Source: Lentisphaerota bacterium (lineage in GTDB: Bacteria; Verrucomicrobiota; Lentisphaeria; Oligosphaerales; JABHEG01). Taken from it: a DNA stretch of 64,000 nucleotides. This document shows positions 35,505-44,166 of this stretch, piece by piece. The notes below the pieces were generated by a model that saw nothing but the letters and a program-made list of their open reading frames with translations, was not told the origin of the DNA and ran no database searches. The position numbers were made by a program, and so were the translations under genes. Location of the stretch: the NCBI GenBank assembly GCA_018676675.1, contig JABHEG010000385.1:1-64000 (forward strand). Direction: 5' to 3'. How positions within the stretch are numbered: position 1 is the stretch's first letter; every line of letters begins with the position of its first letter.

Positions 35505-35626
35505 CGCTGGGCCCTCCGGGAGTGATCGGGGGAAAGGAATGAAGACAGAATCCGTACACGCACTCCCCGGAGAATGGGGACGCCCCTCTCCTTCTGTCGT
35601 TCTTCTCCGGAGCCGGTCGCCAAGGC

Positions 35627-35881
35627 CTACTCAGACTTCAGTCGAGCAAGCTCGGCCTCAAGACGAGAGATCTTCCCTGCTTTCTCAAGCTGCCGTGCCT
35701 TCTCGATGGCCTTCACAACGGCCTTGCGCAAATCGTCGTCGACAAGCTTCCAGAACTTCGGCTTCGTGAACTGTCCGTTGCCCATGATGCTGTCGAGCGC
35801 TGCATGACGCTCCGCACTGGTCTGCTTGCGACCTTCCTGCATGGCGCTCTTCTCCGCTTCGGTCAGCTGTCGTCGAGGCAT
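35627..35881 (-). CDS. Small charged helical protein of unknown function
   Basis: 84 aa, cytoplasmic. Sequence runs MPRRQLTEAEKSAMQEGRKQ, then MGNGQFTKPKFWKLVDDDLRKAVVKAIEKARQLEKAGKISRLEAELARLKSE. The C-terminal half is predicted to be a coiled coil or long amphipathic helix. AGGAG lies seven bases before ATG 35881. No family recognised. It stands alone between two longer intergenic regions. Confidence 0.5.
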   Translation of the reverse strand: MPRRQLTEAEKSAMQEGRKQTSAERHAALDSIMGNGQFTKPKFWKLVDDDLRKAVVKAIEKARQLEKAGKISRLEAELARLKSE

Positions 35882-36003
35882 AGTGAGACTCCTTCTCGTC
35901 AATCTCCATCAGTTTTCAGCGGGATGCGTTGCCACATTGTAGTTCTCCCGTCTCGGCTTTCAAGGACAGAGTGCTCGGTTGCACCGATCAGGGAGTTGTC
36001 CCC

Positions 36004-36032
36004 TTGATCACCGGTTGCCGTCCCCTTACATT
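36004..36032 (+). promoter_or_regulatory. Candidate promoter for the coiled-coil exported protein
   Basis: TTGATC at 36004-36009, a 17-bp spacer and TACATT at 36027-36032, about 60 bp before the start codon. Confidence 0.4.
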
Positions 36033-36099
36033 CAACGAGTCAGCACCCCAGACAAAGAACGAGGCATTTCCCCAGGCACAGCTACGGAGGCCTACACGA

Positions 36100-37191
36100 A
36101 TGAACTCGCACCACACAACACGGATCGCGTTAGCCGTCGCCCTGTTGCATGGCCTCGTTGCCGGAGCCAGTGGCAAGGCCCTGAAATCCCTGAAAGACGA
36201 CCAGGAAACGTTGGCGCGAGCCGAGAGGCTCTGCCCGGACCTGCTTAAGCTGCGCCTTGAGCTCGATGAGCTATACGCCCATTACCGACAGCTGAAACTC
36301 ACCTTCGGTACGCGAGCGGCTCGAATAGCGGCCAAACAGACACCGCGCCTGAAGCGCACGCTGGAGAAGAAGGGACTGGCTCTGAAGAAGCTGCACGAGA
36401 AAGCGCTGGCCCCGCTGACTTCGCAGACGGAGCGCATCAAGAAAGACGAAGGGAAGCTCCTCGAACGCATCTCAAAGCTTGAGGACCGGGGCCGCGACAC
36501 CTCCAAGTACGATGCTGAACTCGATAAGATTGTGGCTCGTTTGGAGGAGCTTGAGACCGCCACCGAGACGGTGGAGCGGGTTGGCGTCCCAATGTTCTCG
36601 ACCAAAGGCACAGAGCACCTGGCACTCAACCACCTTATCAAGCCGGATGAACGCGAGGAAGCCACCCTGAGTTCCCTAATGAAGAAGTTCCCCAAACTGA
36701 TCGAGTACCGCCTCAAGCTTGAACACCTCCGTCACGACCTGGCCACCGCTCGCTCTCCCGACCCGGAGAGCAGAGCCGCTCCCCTCTCGCCGGAGAAGGT
36801 GGAAAAGAGCATGAGGTCAGTGGAGCGGAGTCTCAGGAACGGCGTGGGGAAGATTAGAGCCCCATACGACAAGCAGCTGGCGGAAATCACGAAACTCGAT
36901 GAGAAGCTGACCGCGAAAGTGGAACGCGCGGGAGCCAGGGCGTCAGCTCTCAAGTACCAGCAGCAGCTCAATGACCTGGCGGCCAAGGTGGAGGGGGTGA
37001 AACGAACGCTTAAGCTCCTCGATAGATTCTCTCCTGACTACAAGGCCCCGGCAAAGAAGAAACGAAGCAAAAAGAAAGCCAAGCCGCCAGCGAAGAAAGC
37101 GGATGCCAAAGGCCCTGGCGGAAAGAAAACCCCGCCTGATAACGACAAAGGGAAGAAGGACGACAAGGCTGCTCCCAAGGATGAGATATGA
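36100..37191 (+). CDS. Exported coiled-coil protein with lysine/proline-rich histone-like tail
   Basis: 363 aa. Signal peptide MNSHHTTRIALAVALLHGLVAGASG. About 300 residues of charged heptad-rich helix follow (TLEKKGLALKKLHEKALAPL, DKIVARLEELETATETVERV). The C-terminal tail of about 45 residues is almost only K, P, A, G and D (KKKRSKKKAKPPAKKADAKG). The tail resembles histone H1-like or cell-surface anchoring tails; on an exported protein the latter or binding to anionic polymers is more likely. GGAGG lies nine bases before ATG 36100. No known domain recognised. Confidence 0.6.
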   Translation: MNSHHTTRIALAVALLHGLVAGASGKALKSLKDDQETLARAERLCPDLLKLRLELDELYAHYRQLKLTFGTRAARIAAKQTPRLKRTLEKKGLALKKLHEKALAPLTSQTERIKKDEGKLLERISKLEDRGRDTSKYDAELDKIVARLEELETATETVERVGVPMFSTKGTEHLALNHLIKPDEREEATLSSLMKKFPKLIEYRLKLEHLRHDLATARSPDPESRAAPLSPEKVEKSMRSVERSLRNGVGKIRAPYDKQLAEITKLDEKLTAKVERAGARASALKYQQQLNDLAAKVEGVKRTLKLLDRFSPDYKAPAKKKRSKKKAKPPAKKADAKGPGGKKTPPDNDKGKKDDKAAPKDEI

Positions 37192-37372
37192 GGGGGCACG
37201 TTCCAGCGGCCCCCGAACCGCAGATGGGCGCTTCAGATGGGACTTGAGCGCGGACACTGGCTCGTTGACCCGCGATCCCTGACAGCATGCCCCAGGAGCA
37301 TTTGACAGGCCCATTCCCCTACACTCTCCCGATATGTGCATCACTGGTTCGAGCGGAGTACTCTAAGAAACA

Positions 37373-37927
37373 ATGATGGTAGATTTCCAGGCAGGCGACC
37401 TTCTCATCGCAACGGTCTCACTGGTTGACCCGAACTTCCAACAGACCGTAGTGCTGCTGTGCGCCCATGACGACGACGAGGGATCTTACGGCCTCGTGCT
37501 CAACCGCCCGATCAGTGCTCCCGCCGAGTTGCAGGAGGACTATCCATTTGTGGCTGGACGCCTGTTCCACGGGGGGCCCGTCCAGCAGGACGCCATGCAG
37601 ATGCTCCATTCATTTGGGGAAGAGCTGAGTGGGGCCCGCCAGGTGCTGCCCGACCTCTGGATAGGTGGAAGTTTCGAAATTCTCCAGGCAGGTCTGAAGA
37701 GTGGCGTGCTGACTGCGGAAGAGTGTCGTTTCTTCCTGGGCTACGCGGGTTGGGGTCGCGGACAACTGGCGCGGGAGTTTGGTGCGGAAGCCTGGATCAA
37801 GGTGAGCGCAACGCGCGAGTTGATCCTGTCAGAGGAGGCGGAGCAGTTGTGGGCAAGAGCTGTGAGGAAACGCGGGATCGAGGAGCCGATGTACACGAAC
37901 TTCCCTGACCACCCGAACCTGAACTAG
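37373..37927 (+). CDS. YqgE/AlgH family protein (DUF179)
   Basis: 184 aa, the family's normal size. FQAGDLLIATVSLVDPNFQQTVVLLCAHDDDEGSYGLVLNRPI is the DUF179 N-terminal signature, followed by FHGGPVQQDAMQMLH and RFFLGYAGWGRGQLAREF. Cytosolic. AlgH was named as an alginate regulator, but a molecular function is not established. ATG 37373 is followed at once by a second ATG; GGAG is about 14 bases upstream. It is convergent with the next gene, with one base between stops. Confidence 0.9.
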   Translation: MMVDFQAGDLLIATVSLVDPNFQQTVVLLCAHDDDEGSYGLVLNRPISAPAELQEDYPFVAGRLFHGGPVQQDAMQMLHSFGEELSGARQVLPDLWIGGSFEILQAGLKSGVLTAEECRFFLGYAGWGRGQLAREFGAEAWIKVSATRELILSEEAEQLWARAVRKRGIEEPMYTNFPDHPNLN

Positions 37928-37928
37928 C

Positions 37929-38600
37929 CTACCAGAACTCGAACTCACTGATCGCCTTGCTGATCAACTCCGGAGCTGAAAGGCTGAAGAGCATGGACAG
38001 CGAGTGCATGATGACGACGGCGTTCAGGTAGACGTCGCCTTTGCCAGCATGTTCCAGGCGCTTGGAGAGGAAGCCGAACACGTCGTGCAGAGACGTCATG
38101 AACTTGCCTTGCTCATCATCCAGATCGTCAGCTTTGCCCTTGGATTGAAGAGCAAAAAACAGGGCCAGTGCCTGGAGGATTTCCTGATTGCTGGGGAAAG
38201 CGGGAAGACGAATCATGGCGGGCTTGATCATCCGCCCAACCGGGCACCCGGCCTGATAAACAGCCAACCGGACCAGCTCGCCCACGACGTTCTGCAAAGG
38301 GACCTCTTTGAGAATAACGTGGCGTCCGTCTTCCTCGATGATGTGCACCTTCACCCGCTCGAAGGATGTTCGGTCAGCAAGATCACGCGCGTATTGAGCA
38401 AGGACCTCGGCGACCGGGCAGGTGGGATTGGTCTCGGGATCCAGTGTGCAGGCAGGACACTGACAGAATTCCAGCCCGATCCATGGCAGCTTGCTGCAGA
38501 ACACCATGCTGTTCATCTGCAGCGTGCCGTGATCAGAGAAGTCCAGATTCCAGTGCAGCGTCTTCCCGGTATCCAGGATGATAGTCAGCGTTCGAACCAC
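37929..38600 (-). CDS. Conserved-type protein with cysteine cluster, unknown function
   Basis: 223 aa. An N-terminal beta-rich part (TLTIILDTGKTLHWNLDFSDHG) leads to FCQCPACTLDPETNPTCPVAEVL, a four-cysteine cluster that could bind zinc. A mainly helical C-terminal domain follows (EILQALALFFALQSKGK, AVVIMHSLSMLFSL). No signal peptide or membrane segment. GTG 38600 is preferred because GGAG lies nine bases upstream; GTG 38615 is also in frame. I do not recognise the family with confidence. Confidence 0.5.
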   Translation of the reverse strand: MVRTLTIILDTGKTLHWNLDFSDHGTLQMNSMVFCSKLPWIGLEFCQCPACTLDPETNPTCPVAEVLAQYARDLADRTSFERVKVHIIEEDGRHVILKEVPLQNVVGELVRLAVYQAGCPVGRMIKPAMIRLPAFPSNQEILQALALFFALQSKGKADDLDDEQGKFMTSLHDVFGFLSKRLEHAGKGDVYLNAVVIMHSLSMLFSLSAPELISKAISEFEFW

Positions 38601-39020
38601 GCAACCGCACTCCACCCGTTTGAGAGATTACGTTACCCCCGACGCTAGTATAGCCAGCCTCGAGGAAGCAGAAGCACTCGCCGATGGTGTTCGCCTGGCT
38701 AGAGACTGACACCAACCCACTGTGGCGAGGTGCGAGTAACGCCGGGCTCTCCCGCGGCAGACGCCGGGAGGGAGGCACAGGCAACTCGCGACCTTCTCAC
38801 AATATACCCACTTCCCCTCCCCTGTCACGCCCGAAGAGAAGCAGGGCTGCAATGCCTCAGTTACGGGAAGGGGAGCCCACTCCTGATCGCGCTCTTGATC
38901 CGGCTCTTGATCCGTTTCTACGCTCCTCTGGGTATGGACTAGGAGCCAGATCAAGAGCCGGATCAAGAGTTAGGGGTGGCTTCGCCTCACGAGACTGACC
39001 CGTCACGCAAGGCTGACCTT
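38601..39020. other. Intergenic region carrying a large hairpin repeat
   Basis: 420 bp without a supported gene. Its main content is the inverted repeat at 38892-38969. The flanks carry short frames without recognisable products. No promoter with both boxes was found. Confidence 0.6.
38892..38969. repeat. Long inverted repeat built from CTCTTGATC units
   Basis: Perfect 21-nt arms at 38892-38912 and 38949-38969, each made of two CTCTTGATC (or complementary) units separated by CGG. Inside the 36-nt loop, GCTCCT (38922-38927) pairs with AGGAGC (38941-38946), giving a 27-bp two-part stem. It has no coding role and looks like a dispersed palindromic (REP/MITE-like) element. Confidence 0.75.
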
Positions 39021-40151
39021 CTACCAGGGCACGGCGTAGCGCCTCACTTTGCTCAGGCGCTTGCCCCGCACGCCCAAAGCCGTCAAGTCCCACTGGGTGC
39101 TGTGTCGCCGGGCGGCAAGAATACGTCCTACAGTCACAGGCCCCAGGCCTGGCACGCGAAGAAGCGCCTCCCGCTCGGCAGAGAACAGGCGCACCGGAAA
39201 GAACGCGGGATGGAGGCGGGCCCACATCTCCTTGGGATCACACTCGGTGCTCAGGTTCCCGTCAGCCCCAAAACAGACATCCTCCTCCCTCCAGCCATAC
39301 TTGCGGAGAAGGAAGTCAACCTGATAAAGTCGGTGCTCCCGCGTGAACAGATCATCACCCGCCTGCTGAGCAAGAGAGAATCGCTCCCCGGGTAGGTCAG
39401 AAGCCCCCATGCCGCGCTGGTAGGCGCTATAGTAGACACGGTTCAATCCCAGGCGTCTGTAAAGCCGAAAGGTGGCTTTCACGATGTCCACATCGGCCTC
39501 CGTGCCGGCACCAACGAGGAACTGGGTTGTCTGTTTGACGTTTGCCCGCAGTGTTCCCGGCCCCGTGAGTCTACTGATGGCCCGGATCGGCGCAACAATA
39601 TCCCGATCAAAGTCCTTTGTCTGAGAGAGCTGCGAGAAGACAGACCGACGAGGCACCTCGATATTCAACGACACAGCGCTCGCCAAGGCCACGGCCGCTT
39701 CGACCGCTGCCGGAGACGCCCCCGGAATGACTTTCAGATGGATATACCCGTGGTATCGATGGCGGCGGCGCAGGATGTCGGCCACCGTGACCAGCCGTTC
39801 CATCGTGGCATCCGGACTGCCGGCAACTCCCGAGCTCAGGAAGAGCCCGAATACATGACGCCCACGGACGTAATCCATGAAAACGCGAGCCACCTCCTCC
39901 GGAGCCAGCGTACACCGGGGGACGTTGCTCTCACTTCTGAACGGGCAGTAACGGCAGTCGTTCACACACGCATTCGAGAGAAGGGTCTTGAGCATCACCG
40001 ATGTCCCTCCACTTGGGAGAGAAACGGGATAAAGCCACATGCCGTCGACACCACGTCGTCGATGGTCAGCGTTCCCCTTGGTGCCGCAGGCGCAGGCCAA
40101 ATCAAACCGAGATGCATCGGCAAGCAGCTCGAGTTTCCGCTGTGTGTCCAC
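39021..40151 (-). CDS. Radical SAM protein with helix-hairpin-helix, putative DNA modification/repair type
   Basis: 376 aa. The radical SAM cluster motif is NACVNDCRYCPFR (C-x3-C-x2-C). YIHLKVIPGASPAAVEAAVALASAVSLNIEVP is the barrel core. The C-terminus carries a helix-hairpin-helix, VPGLGPVTVGRILAARR, followed by a GVRGKRLSKVRRYAVPW end. This matches the family annotated as putative DNA modification/repair radical SAM proteins, distantly related to spore photoproduct lyase. The usual companion, a small DNA-processing partner gene, is not next to it. GTG 40151 has GGAG at about seven bases. Stands between the hairpin repeat and a broken transketolase gene. Confidence 0.85.
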   Translation of the reverse strand: MDTQRKLELLADASRFDLACACGTKGNADHRRRGVDGMWLYPVSLPSGGTSVMLKTLLSNACVNDCRYCPFRSESNVPRCTLAPEEVARVFMDYVRGRHVFGLFLSSGVAGSPDATMERLVTVADILRRRHRYHGYIHLKVIPGASPAAVEAAVALASAVSLNIEVPRRSVFSQLSQTKDFDRDIVAPIRAISRLTGPGTLRANVKQTTQFLVGAGTEADVDIVKATFRLYRRLGLNRVYYSAYQRGMGASDLPGERFSLAQQAGDDLFTREHRLYQVDFLLRKYGWREEDVCFGADGNLSTECDPKEMWARLHPAFFPVRLFSAEREALLRVPGLGPVTVGRILAARRHSTQWDLTALGVRGKRLSKVRRYAVPW

Positions 40152-40279
40152 CCGGGCACTCCGCCGTTGGCCAATCGATTTTATGACTATTCTTTACCAG
40201 CCACTACTAAGCACACATTACTAGCTTAGCATACCTATGTCAACGTTCACGGACTCAGTCTGTCGCTTAACACTGATGA

Positions 40280-40955
40280 GAGCAGGACATGGTCTCTTGT
40301 GCGGGGGGCTTGGCTCTGACTGGGAAATTTCCGGTCGTGAACACCTACGCGAGCTTTTTTTCGCAGGGCCTTCGAGCAGGTGTACGTGAACGCCACCGAG
40401 CACACTCGGATCGTCTATGCCGGTCACTATGCAGGCCTTTGTTACACGACAGACGGGAGGACACACCAGTGCACGGGCGACATCGCCATGATGCGAAGCA
40501 TTCCCGGGATGAAGGTTCTGTATCCCGCTTTCGAAGCCGAAATTGGGCCGATGCTTGAGTGGTACAGGAGCAGCGCGGTGCGGAACCCTCTCTACATCAG
40601 GCTGCATCGGACACCGGCCGCGGAGCCGACGCTTGACTGCGCGGTGACCTTCGAGTTCGGTCATGGCATCCCGGTGCGTGTCCGAGGAGCTGGTGTGGCC
40701 GTCCTCACCAGTGGACCGCACTGCGTTTCGGCCTGCGCCCGGGCCAGCGATGCATTGCAGCAGGAAGGGACGGCTCCGGATCTCTATGCCGTCTCAACCC
40801 TCCGGGGCCTGGATGCCGCCTTCGTCACCGCCCTCCTTCACCACGCCGTCACAGGCGAGACGTTCTCTACTCGCTCCCCTGATGGGTTGTACCGTCACTT
40901 CCAACTGACTGTTGATGCCCTTCTTGTCCGGGAGTTCAATGAGCTCGCCCGGTAA
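40280..40955 (+). pseudogene. Transketolase C-terminal-subunit fragment, 5'-truncated and frameshifted
   Basis: Reading frame 1 gives EQDMVSCAGGLALTGKFPVVNTYASFF. After a T7 tract at 40355-40361 the homology moves to another frame: RRAFEQVYVNATEHTRIVYAGHYAGL, then RTHQCTGDIAMMRSIPGMKVLYPAF. Together these form the transketolase pyrimidine-binding domain and C-terminal domain (ending at 40955). In-frame TGA at 40277 precedes the first homologous residue, and the N-terminal part of the domain is absent. A one-base (or two-base) indel at the T-tract could be an assembly error, but the 5' truncation is real in this sequence. The upstream 130 bp is AT-richer than its surroundings. Likely a degraded remnant. 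Confidence 0.75.
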
Positions 40956-41127
40956 GCTCTCTCGCGGGCGGCGACGCGATGCCGCCTCCGCTTCGCCCCC
41001 CCCCCTCAAAGCACGATCCTGGTGACTGAGGCGCTTGGGTAACACGATTGCATCGTATAGATTGAGATGATCGAGGAGTCCTCTCCTCCGTTTTCTGCCT
41101 GGTCGTGTTCGTTCCTGGTGTTCAACG

Positions 41128-42369
41128 ATGCCTGCTTCTCTCCGCACAATTCTCCACGTCGACATGGATGCATTCTATGCGTCCATTGAGCAACTGGACA
41201 ACCCCGCTCTCCGGGGAAAGCCGGTCGTGGTGGGATCCGCGCCGAATGCCCGGGGTGTCGTCTCCGCAGCGTCCTACGAAGCCCGGACATTCGGGATCCA
41301 TTCGGCCATGCCCTCGCGGATCGCCTTCCGCCGTTGCCCAAGTGCCGTATTTATGCCCGTCAGAATGTCCCGATACCGGGCTGTCTCACAGCAGCTGATG
41401 GCCCTCTTTGGGCACACCACCCCGTTCGTTGAGCAGCTCTCTGTAGATGAAGCATTCCTGGATGTCAGAGGCGTCCTCGGCCGGGAGAGAACAGCAGAAG
41501 ATGTTGCCCGGGTCCTAAAAGCGGAGATCAGGTCGGAACTTGGTTTGACGGCCTCCATCGGCGTGGCGACGAACAAGTTCCTGGCGAAGCTGGCGAGCGA
41601 CTTGGACAAACCGGACGGCCTGACCGTCGTGCCGGTGGCTCCCGAAGCGATTCGCGACTTCCTGTTCCGCCTCCCCGCCAGACGAATATGGGGGGTCGGG
41701 AAAGTGACCGCCAAACGCCTGGGAGAGCACGGCATCGCCACAATTGGTCAAATCCAGGCACGAACGCCGGAGGAGATGAGTCGCCTGGTCGGCCATTCGC
41801 AGGGGAGACACATCTGGCGGCTGGCCCATGGACTCGACGAGAGGCCTGTGGTCGCCGAAAAACCCGCGGAAAAAAGTGCTTCTCACGAACACACGTTCCC
41901 GGTGGACTGCCCCGATCGAACAATCGTGCGCCAACAGCTGATTGAGCTGACCGAAAAAGTCGGGCGGAGGCTGCGGAAAGCCGGAGTAAAGACAGAGATA
42001 GCCCAGATCAAAGTTCGCGCAGCCGATTTCACCACGATCACTCGCCAGCAAAAGCTCGTTCGGCCGACCAACAGCGACCATGAACTGATCACCAACGCCC
42101 TCCAACTCCTGGCGCGGGAGAAACTGGTTCAACCAACCAGACTGATCGGCTTCACTGCCTCGGGCCTTGTGGACGACGCGAGCCCTTCCGCACCGGAGCG
42201 ACAGCTCATGCTCTTCCCGGAACCAGGCAGTGACGAAGACAGGCGACACGCTGCCCTCGACCAGGCCGTGGACGATCTCAGAAGCCGCTACGGGCACGCC
42301 ATCCTCCGCCGGGGTGGCTGGGGGAAACGCCCCGCTCACGGCGCGGACACGTCACCGACAGGTGAGTAG
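41128..42369 (+). CDS. dinB: DNA polymerase IV (Y-family translesion polymerase)
   Basis: 413 aa, a full-length DinB. Catalytic motifs HVDMDAFYASIEQ and SVDEAFLDV carry the metal-binding Asp/Glu residues. ASIGVATNKFLAKLASDLDKPDGLTVV is the conserved palm/thumb block, RRIWGVGKVTAKRLGEHGI the HhH thumb, and a little-finger domain follows from about 240. The final RQLMLFP resembles a beta-clamp-binding motif (QLxLF). Copies undamaged or lesion-containing DNA with low fidelity. No Shine-Dalgarno is seen before ATG 41128. No LexA-type operator was recognised. Confidence 0.95.
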   Translation: MPASLRTILHVDMDAFYASIEQLDNPALRGKPVVVGSAPNARGVVSAASYEARTFGIHSAMPSRIAFRRCPSAVFMPVRMSRYRAVSQQLMALFGHTTPFVEQLSVDEAFLDVRGVLGRERTAEDVARVLKAEIRSELGLTASIGVATNKFLAKLASDLDKPDGLTVVPVAPEAIRDFLFRLPARRIWGVGKVTAKRLGEHGIATIGQIQARTPEEMSRLVGHSQGRHIWRLAHGLDERPVVAEKPAEKSASHEHTFPVDCPDRTIVRQQLIELTEKVGRRLRKAGVKTEIAQIKVRAADFTTITRQQKLVRPTNSDHELITNALQLLAREKLVQPTRLIGFTASGLVDDASPSAPERQLMLFPEPGSDEDRRHAALDQAVDDLRSRYGHAILRRGGWGKRPAHGADTSPTGE

Positions 42370-42378
42370 CCGGGGCTC

Positions 42379-43068
42379 CTACGAGCGCGGGACGGACAGA
42401 GGCGGGCCTCCAGGCAAGGCCGCGTAGCGCATCCAGCTGGTGCGGTCCCAACCTGAGTCGACGTGCTCCGCTCCTCTCAGCTCAGTGACCACACCACATT
42501 TGGCGGCAAAATAGCGGTGAAATGCCAGACACGGAGTCAACTCAGGATGGAAGGCGGTCACGATGACACCCTCAGACTCCGCTGCCGCCACATAGCCGTC
42601 CATTTCCAGCAGAACGCGCACACCATCTCCCACTGACAGTATCTTGGGTGCCCGGATGAACGTGAGAGGAATTGGCGTCGACGCCACTTCCGGAATGACG
42701 GCTTCCGCCTGGAAGCTCTCCAGCTGACTGCCAAACGCGTTGCGAGACACCTCGATGTCGATGACACCCAAAACGGGGTCCTCGCCGCGGAGACGCGTAG
42801 CCAGAAGAATCGCGCCGGCACATGTTCCCCAGATCTTCATCCCGGAATCGTAGGCGTCAAGCAGCGGTCGCTCAAGATCGAAGATTCGGAGCAAACGACG
42901 TAGACAGGTGCTCTCTCCGCCAGGGATAATCAGCCCCGAGACACGGGAGAAGTCACGATCGGTCTTGACACGTACAGCGTCAACGCCGATACGCGCCAAG
43001 TGATCGAGGTGTTCCTGGACCCCACCTTGGAGGTCCAGAACACCGATAGAAGCAGGCGGACAGCTCAA
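42379..43068 (-). CDS. pdxT: Pyridoxal 5'-phosphate synthase glutaminase subunit PdxT
   Basis: 229 aa. Class I glutaminase giving ammonia to PdxS. The nucleophile is C83 in WGTCAGAILLA; AFHPEL contains the His-x-Glu of the triad. GLIIPGGESTCLRRLLR and IGVLDLQGGVQEHLDHL are characteristic. The C-terminus extends about 30 residues beyond typical PdxT (GAEHVDSGWDRTSWMRYAALPG). TTG 43068 is the start, with GGAG at seven bases. It follows pdxS by 21 bp in one operon. Confidence 0.95.
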   Translation of the reverse strand: MSCPPASIGVLDLQGGVQEHLDHLARIGVDAVRVKTDRDFSRVSGLIIPGGESTCLRRLLRIFDLERPLLDAYDSGMKIWGTCAGAILLATRLRGEDPVLGVIDIEVSRNAFGSQLESFQAEAVIPEVASTPIPLTFIRAPKILSVGDGVRVLLEMDGYVAAAESEGVIVTAFHPELTPCLAFHRYFAAKCGVVTELRGAEHVDSGWDRTSWMRYAALPGGPPLSVPRS

Positions 43069-43089
43069 CAGTACTCTCCAAGCAGCGGG

Positions 43090-43971
43090 CTACCAGCCAC
43101 GGTCGGCCAGGAGTTCGGACTCCGGGATACTGCTGATCTCAAGCCCCGGCATCGCCTCGCCAAGATCCATCGAAGCCTCAAGGATCTTCTCAGCGTCGCT
43201 GAAATAGGTCGTTGCTTTGACAATCGCCCGGGCTCGTCTCGGGGGATCGGCCGACTTGAAGATGCCGGATCCCACGAAAACGCCATCGCAGCCAAGCTGC
43301 ATCATCAGTGCCGCATCGGCCGGAGTGGCAATGCCACCGGCAGCGAAATTCACCACGGGGAGACGCCCAAGACGTTTGGTCTCCATGGCCAACTCATAGG
43401 GAATGCCGTTGTTCTTGGCAAAGCCGGTCACTTCCTCAACAGGCATGTTGATCAGCTGCCGAATCTCGCGATTCATGGTGCGCATGTGGCGCACGGCCTC
43501 AACCACGTTGCCCGTGCCGGCCTCGCCTTTCGTGCGGATCATGGCTGCGCCCTCAACGACTCTGCGCAGCGCTTCGCCGAGGTTACGAGCCCCACACACG
43601 AAGGGAATCTTGAAATCATGCTTGTTGATGTGGCATTCTTCATCCGCGGGCGTGAGGACTTCACTCTCATCAATGTAGTCGATGCTCAATGCCTCGAGAA
43701 CCTGGGCTTCCACGAAGTGACCAATGCGAGCCTTGGCCATCACTGGAATGGTCACAGTTTCCTTGATCCCCTGAATCATCTCAGGATCAGACATGCGGGC
43801 GACCCCGCCGTCCTTACGGATGTCAGAAGGGACACGTTCCAGTGCCATCACCGCCACGGCCCCGGCTTCCTCGGCAATCTTCGCCTGTTCCGGGTCCACG
43901 ACGTCCATGATGACGCCGCCCTTGAGTTCCTGAGCCAGCTGAGCATTAAGCTCAAAACGCTTCTTGTCCAT
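43090..43971 (-). CDS. pdxS: Pyridoxal 5'-phosphate synthase lyase subunit PdxS
   Basis: 293 aa. Assembles PLP from ribose 5-phosphate, glyceraldehyde 3-phosphate and ammonia. KGGVIMDVVDPEQAKIAEEAGAVAVMALERVPSDIR, the lysine-bearing PVMAKARIGHFVEAQ and RTKGEAGTGNVVEAVRHMR are near-invariant. ATG 43971 has GGAG at nine bases; further upstream codons are open but not conserved. The presence of PdxST indicates the DXP-independent vitamin B6 route. No regulatory MocR gene or riboswitch is visible. Confidence 0.97.
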   Translation of the reverse strand: MDKKRFELNAQLAQELKGGVIMDVVDPEQAKIAEEAGAVAVMALERVPSDIRKDGGVARMSDPEMIQGIKETVTIPVMAKARIGHFVEAQVLEALSIDYIDESEVLTPADEECHINKHDFKIPFVCGARNLGEALRRVVEGAAMIRTKGEAGTGNVVEAVRHMRTMNREIRQLINMPVEEVTGFAKNNGIPYELAMETKRLGRLPVVNFAAGGIATPADAALMMQLGCDGVFVGSGIFKSADPPRRARAIVKATTYFSDAEKILEASMDLGEAMPGLEISSIPESELLADRGW

Positions 43972-44166
43972 CCGTCTGTTCTCCTCAATGCTGCCCGCTT
44001 GGGCTATCAGATATACGCCAGTGAACCCATTCGTTCTCTGCACGCGCCCCGGCATGGCCAAGCTCCGGCTCCCAGGCAAGGGACGCTCATTCCCACAAAC
44101 CAAGTCAATACTATACTGTCTCAGGCTGATCCTGCCCCGTCTCCGCGCGAGAGAAGGAGAGCATTC

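Noticed and set aside
37302..37325. TTGACA upstream of the YqgE/AlgH gene as a promoter
   Set aside because: The only -10-like sequence (TACACT) is 12 bp away, too close for a sigma-70 promoter.
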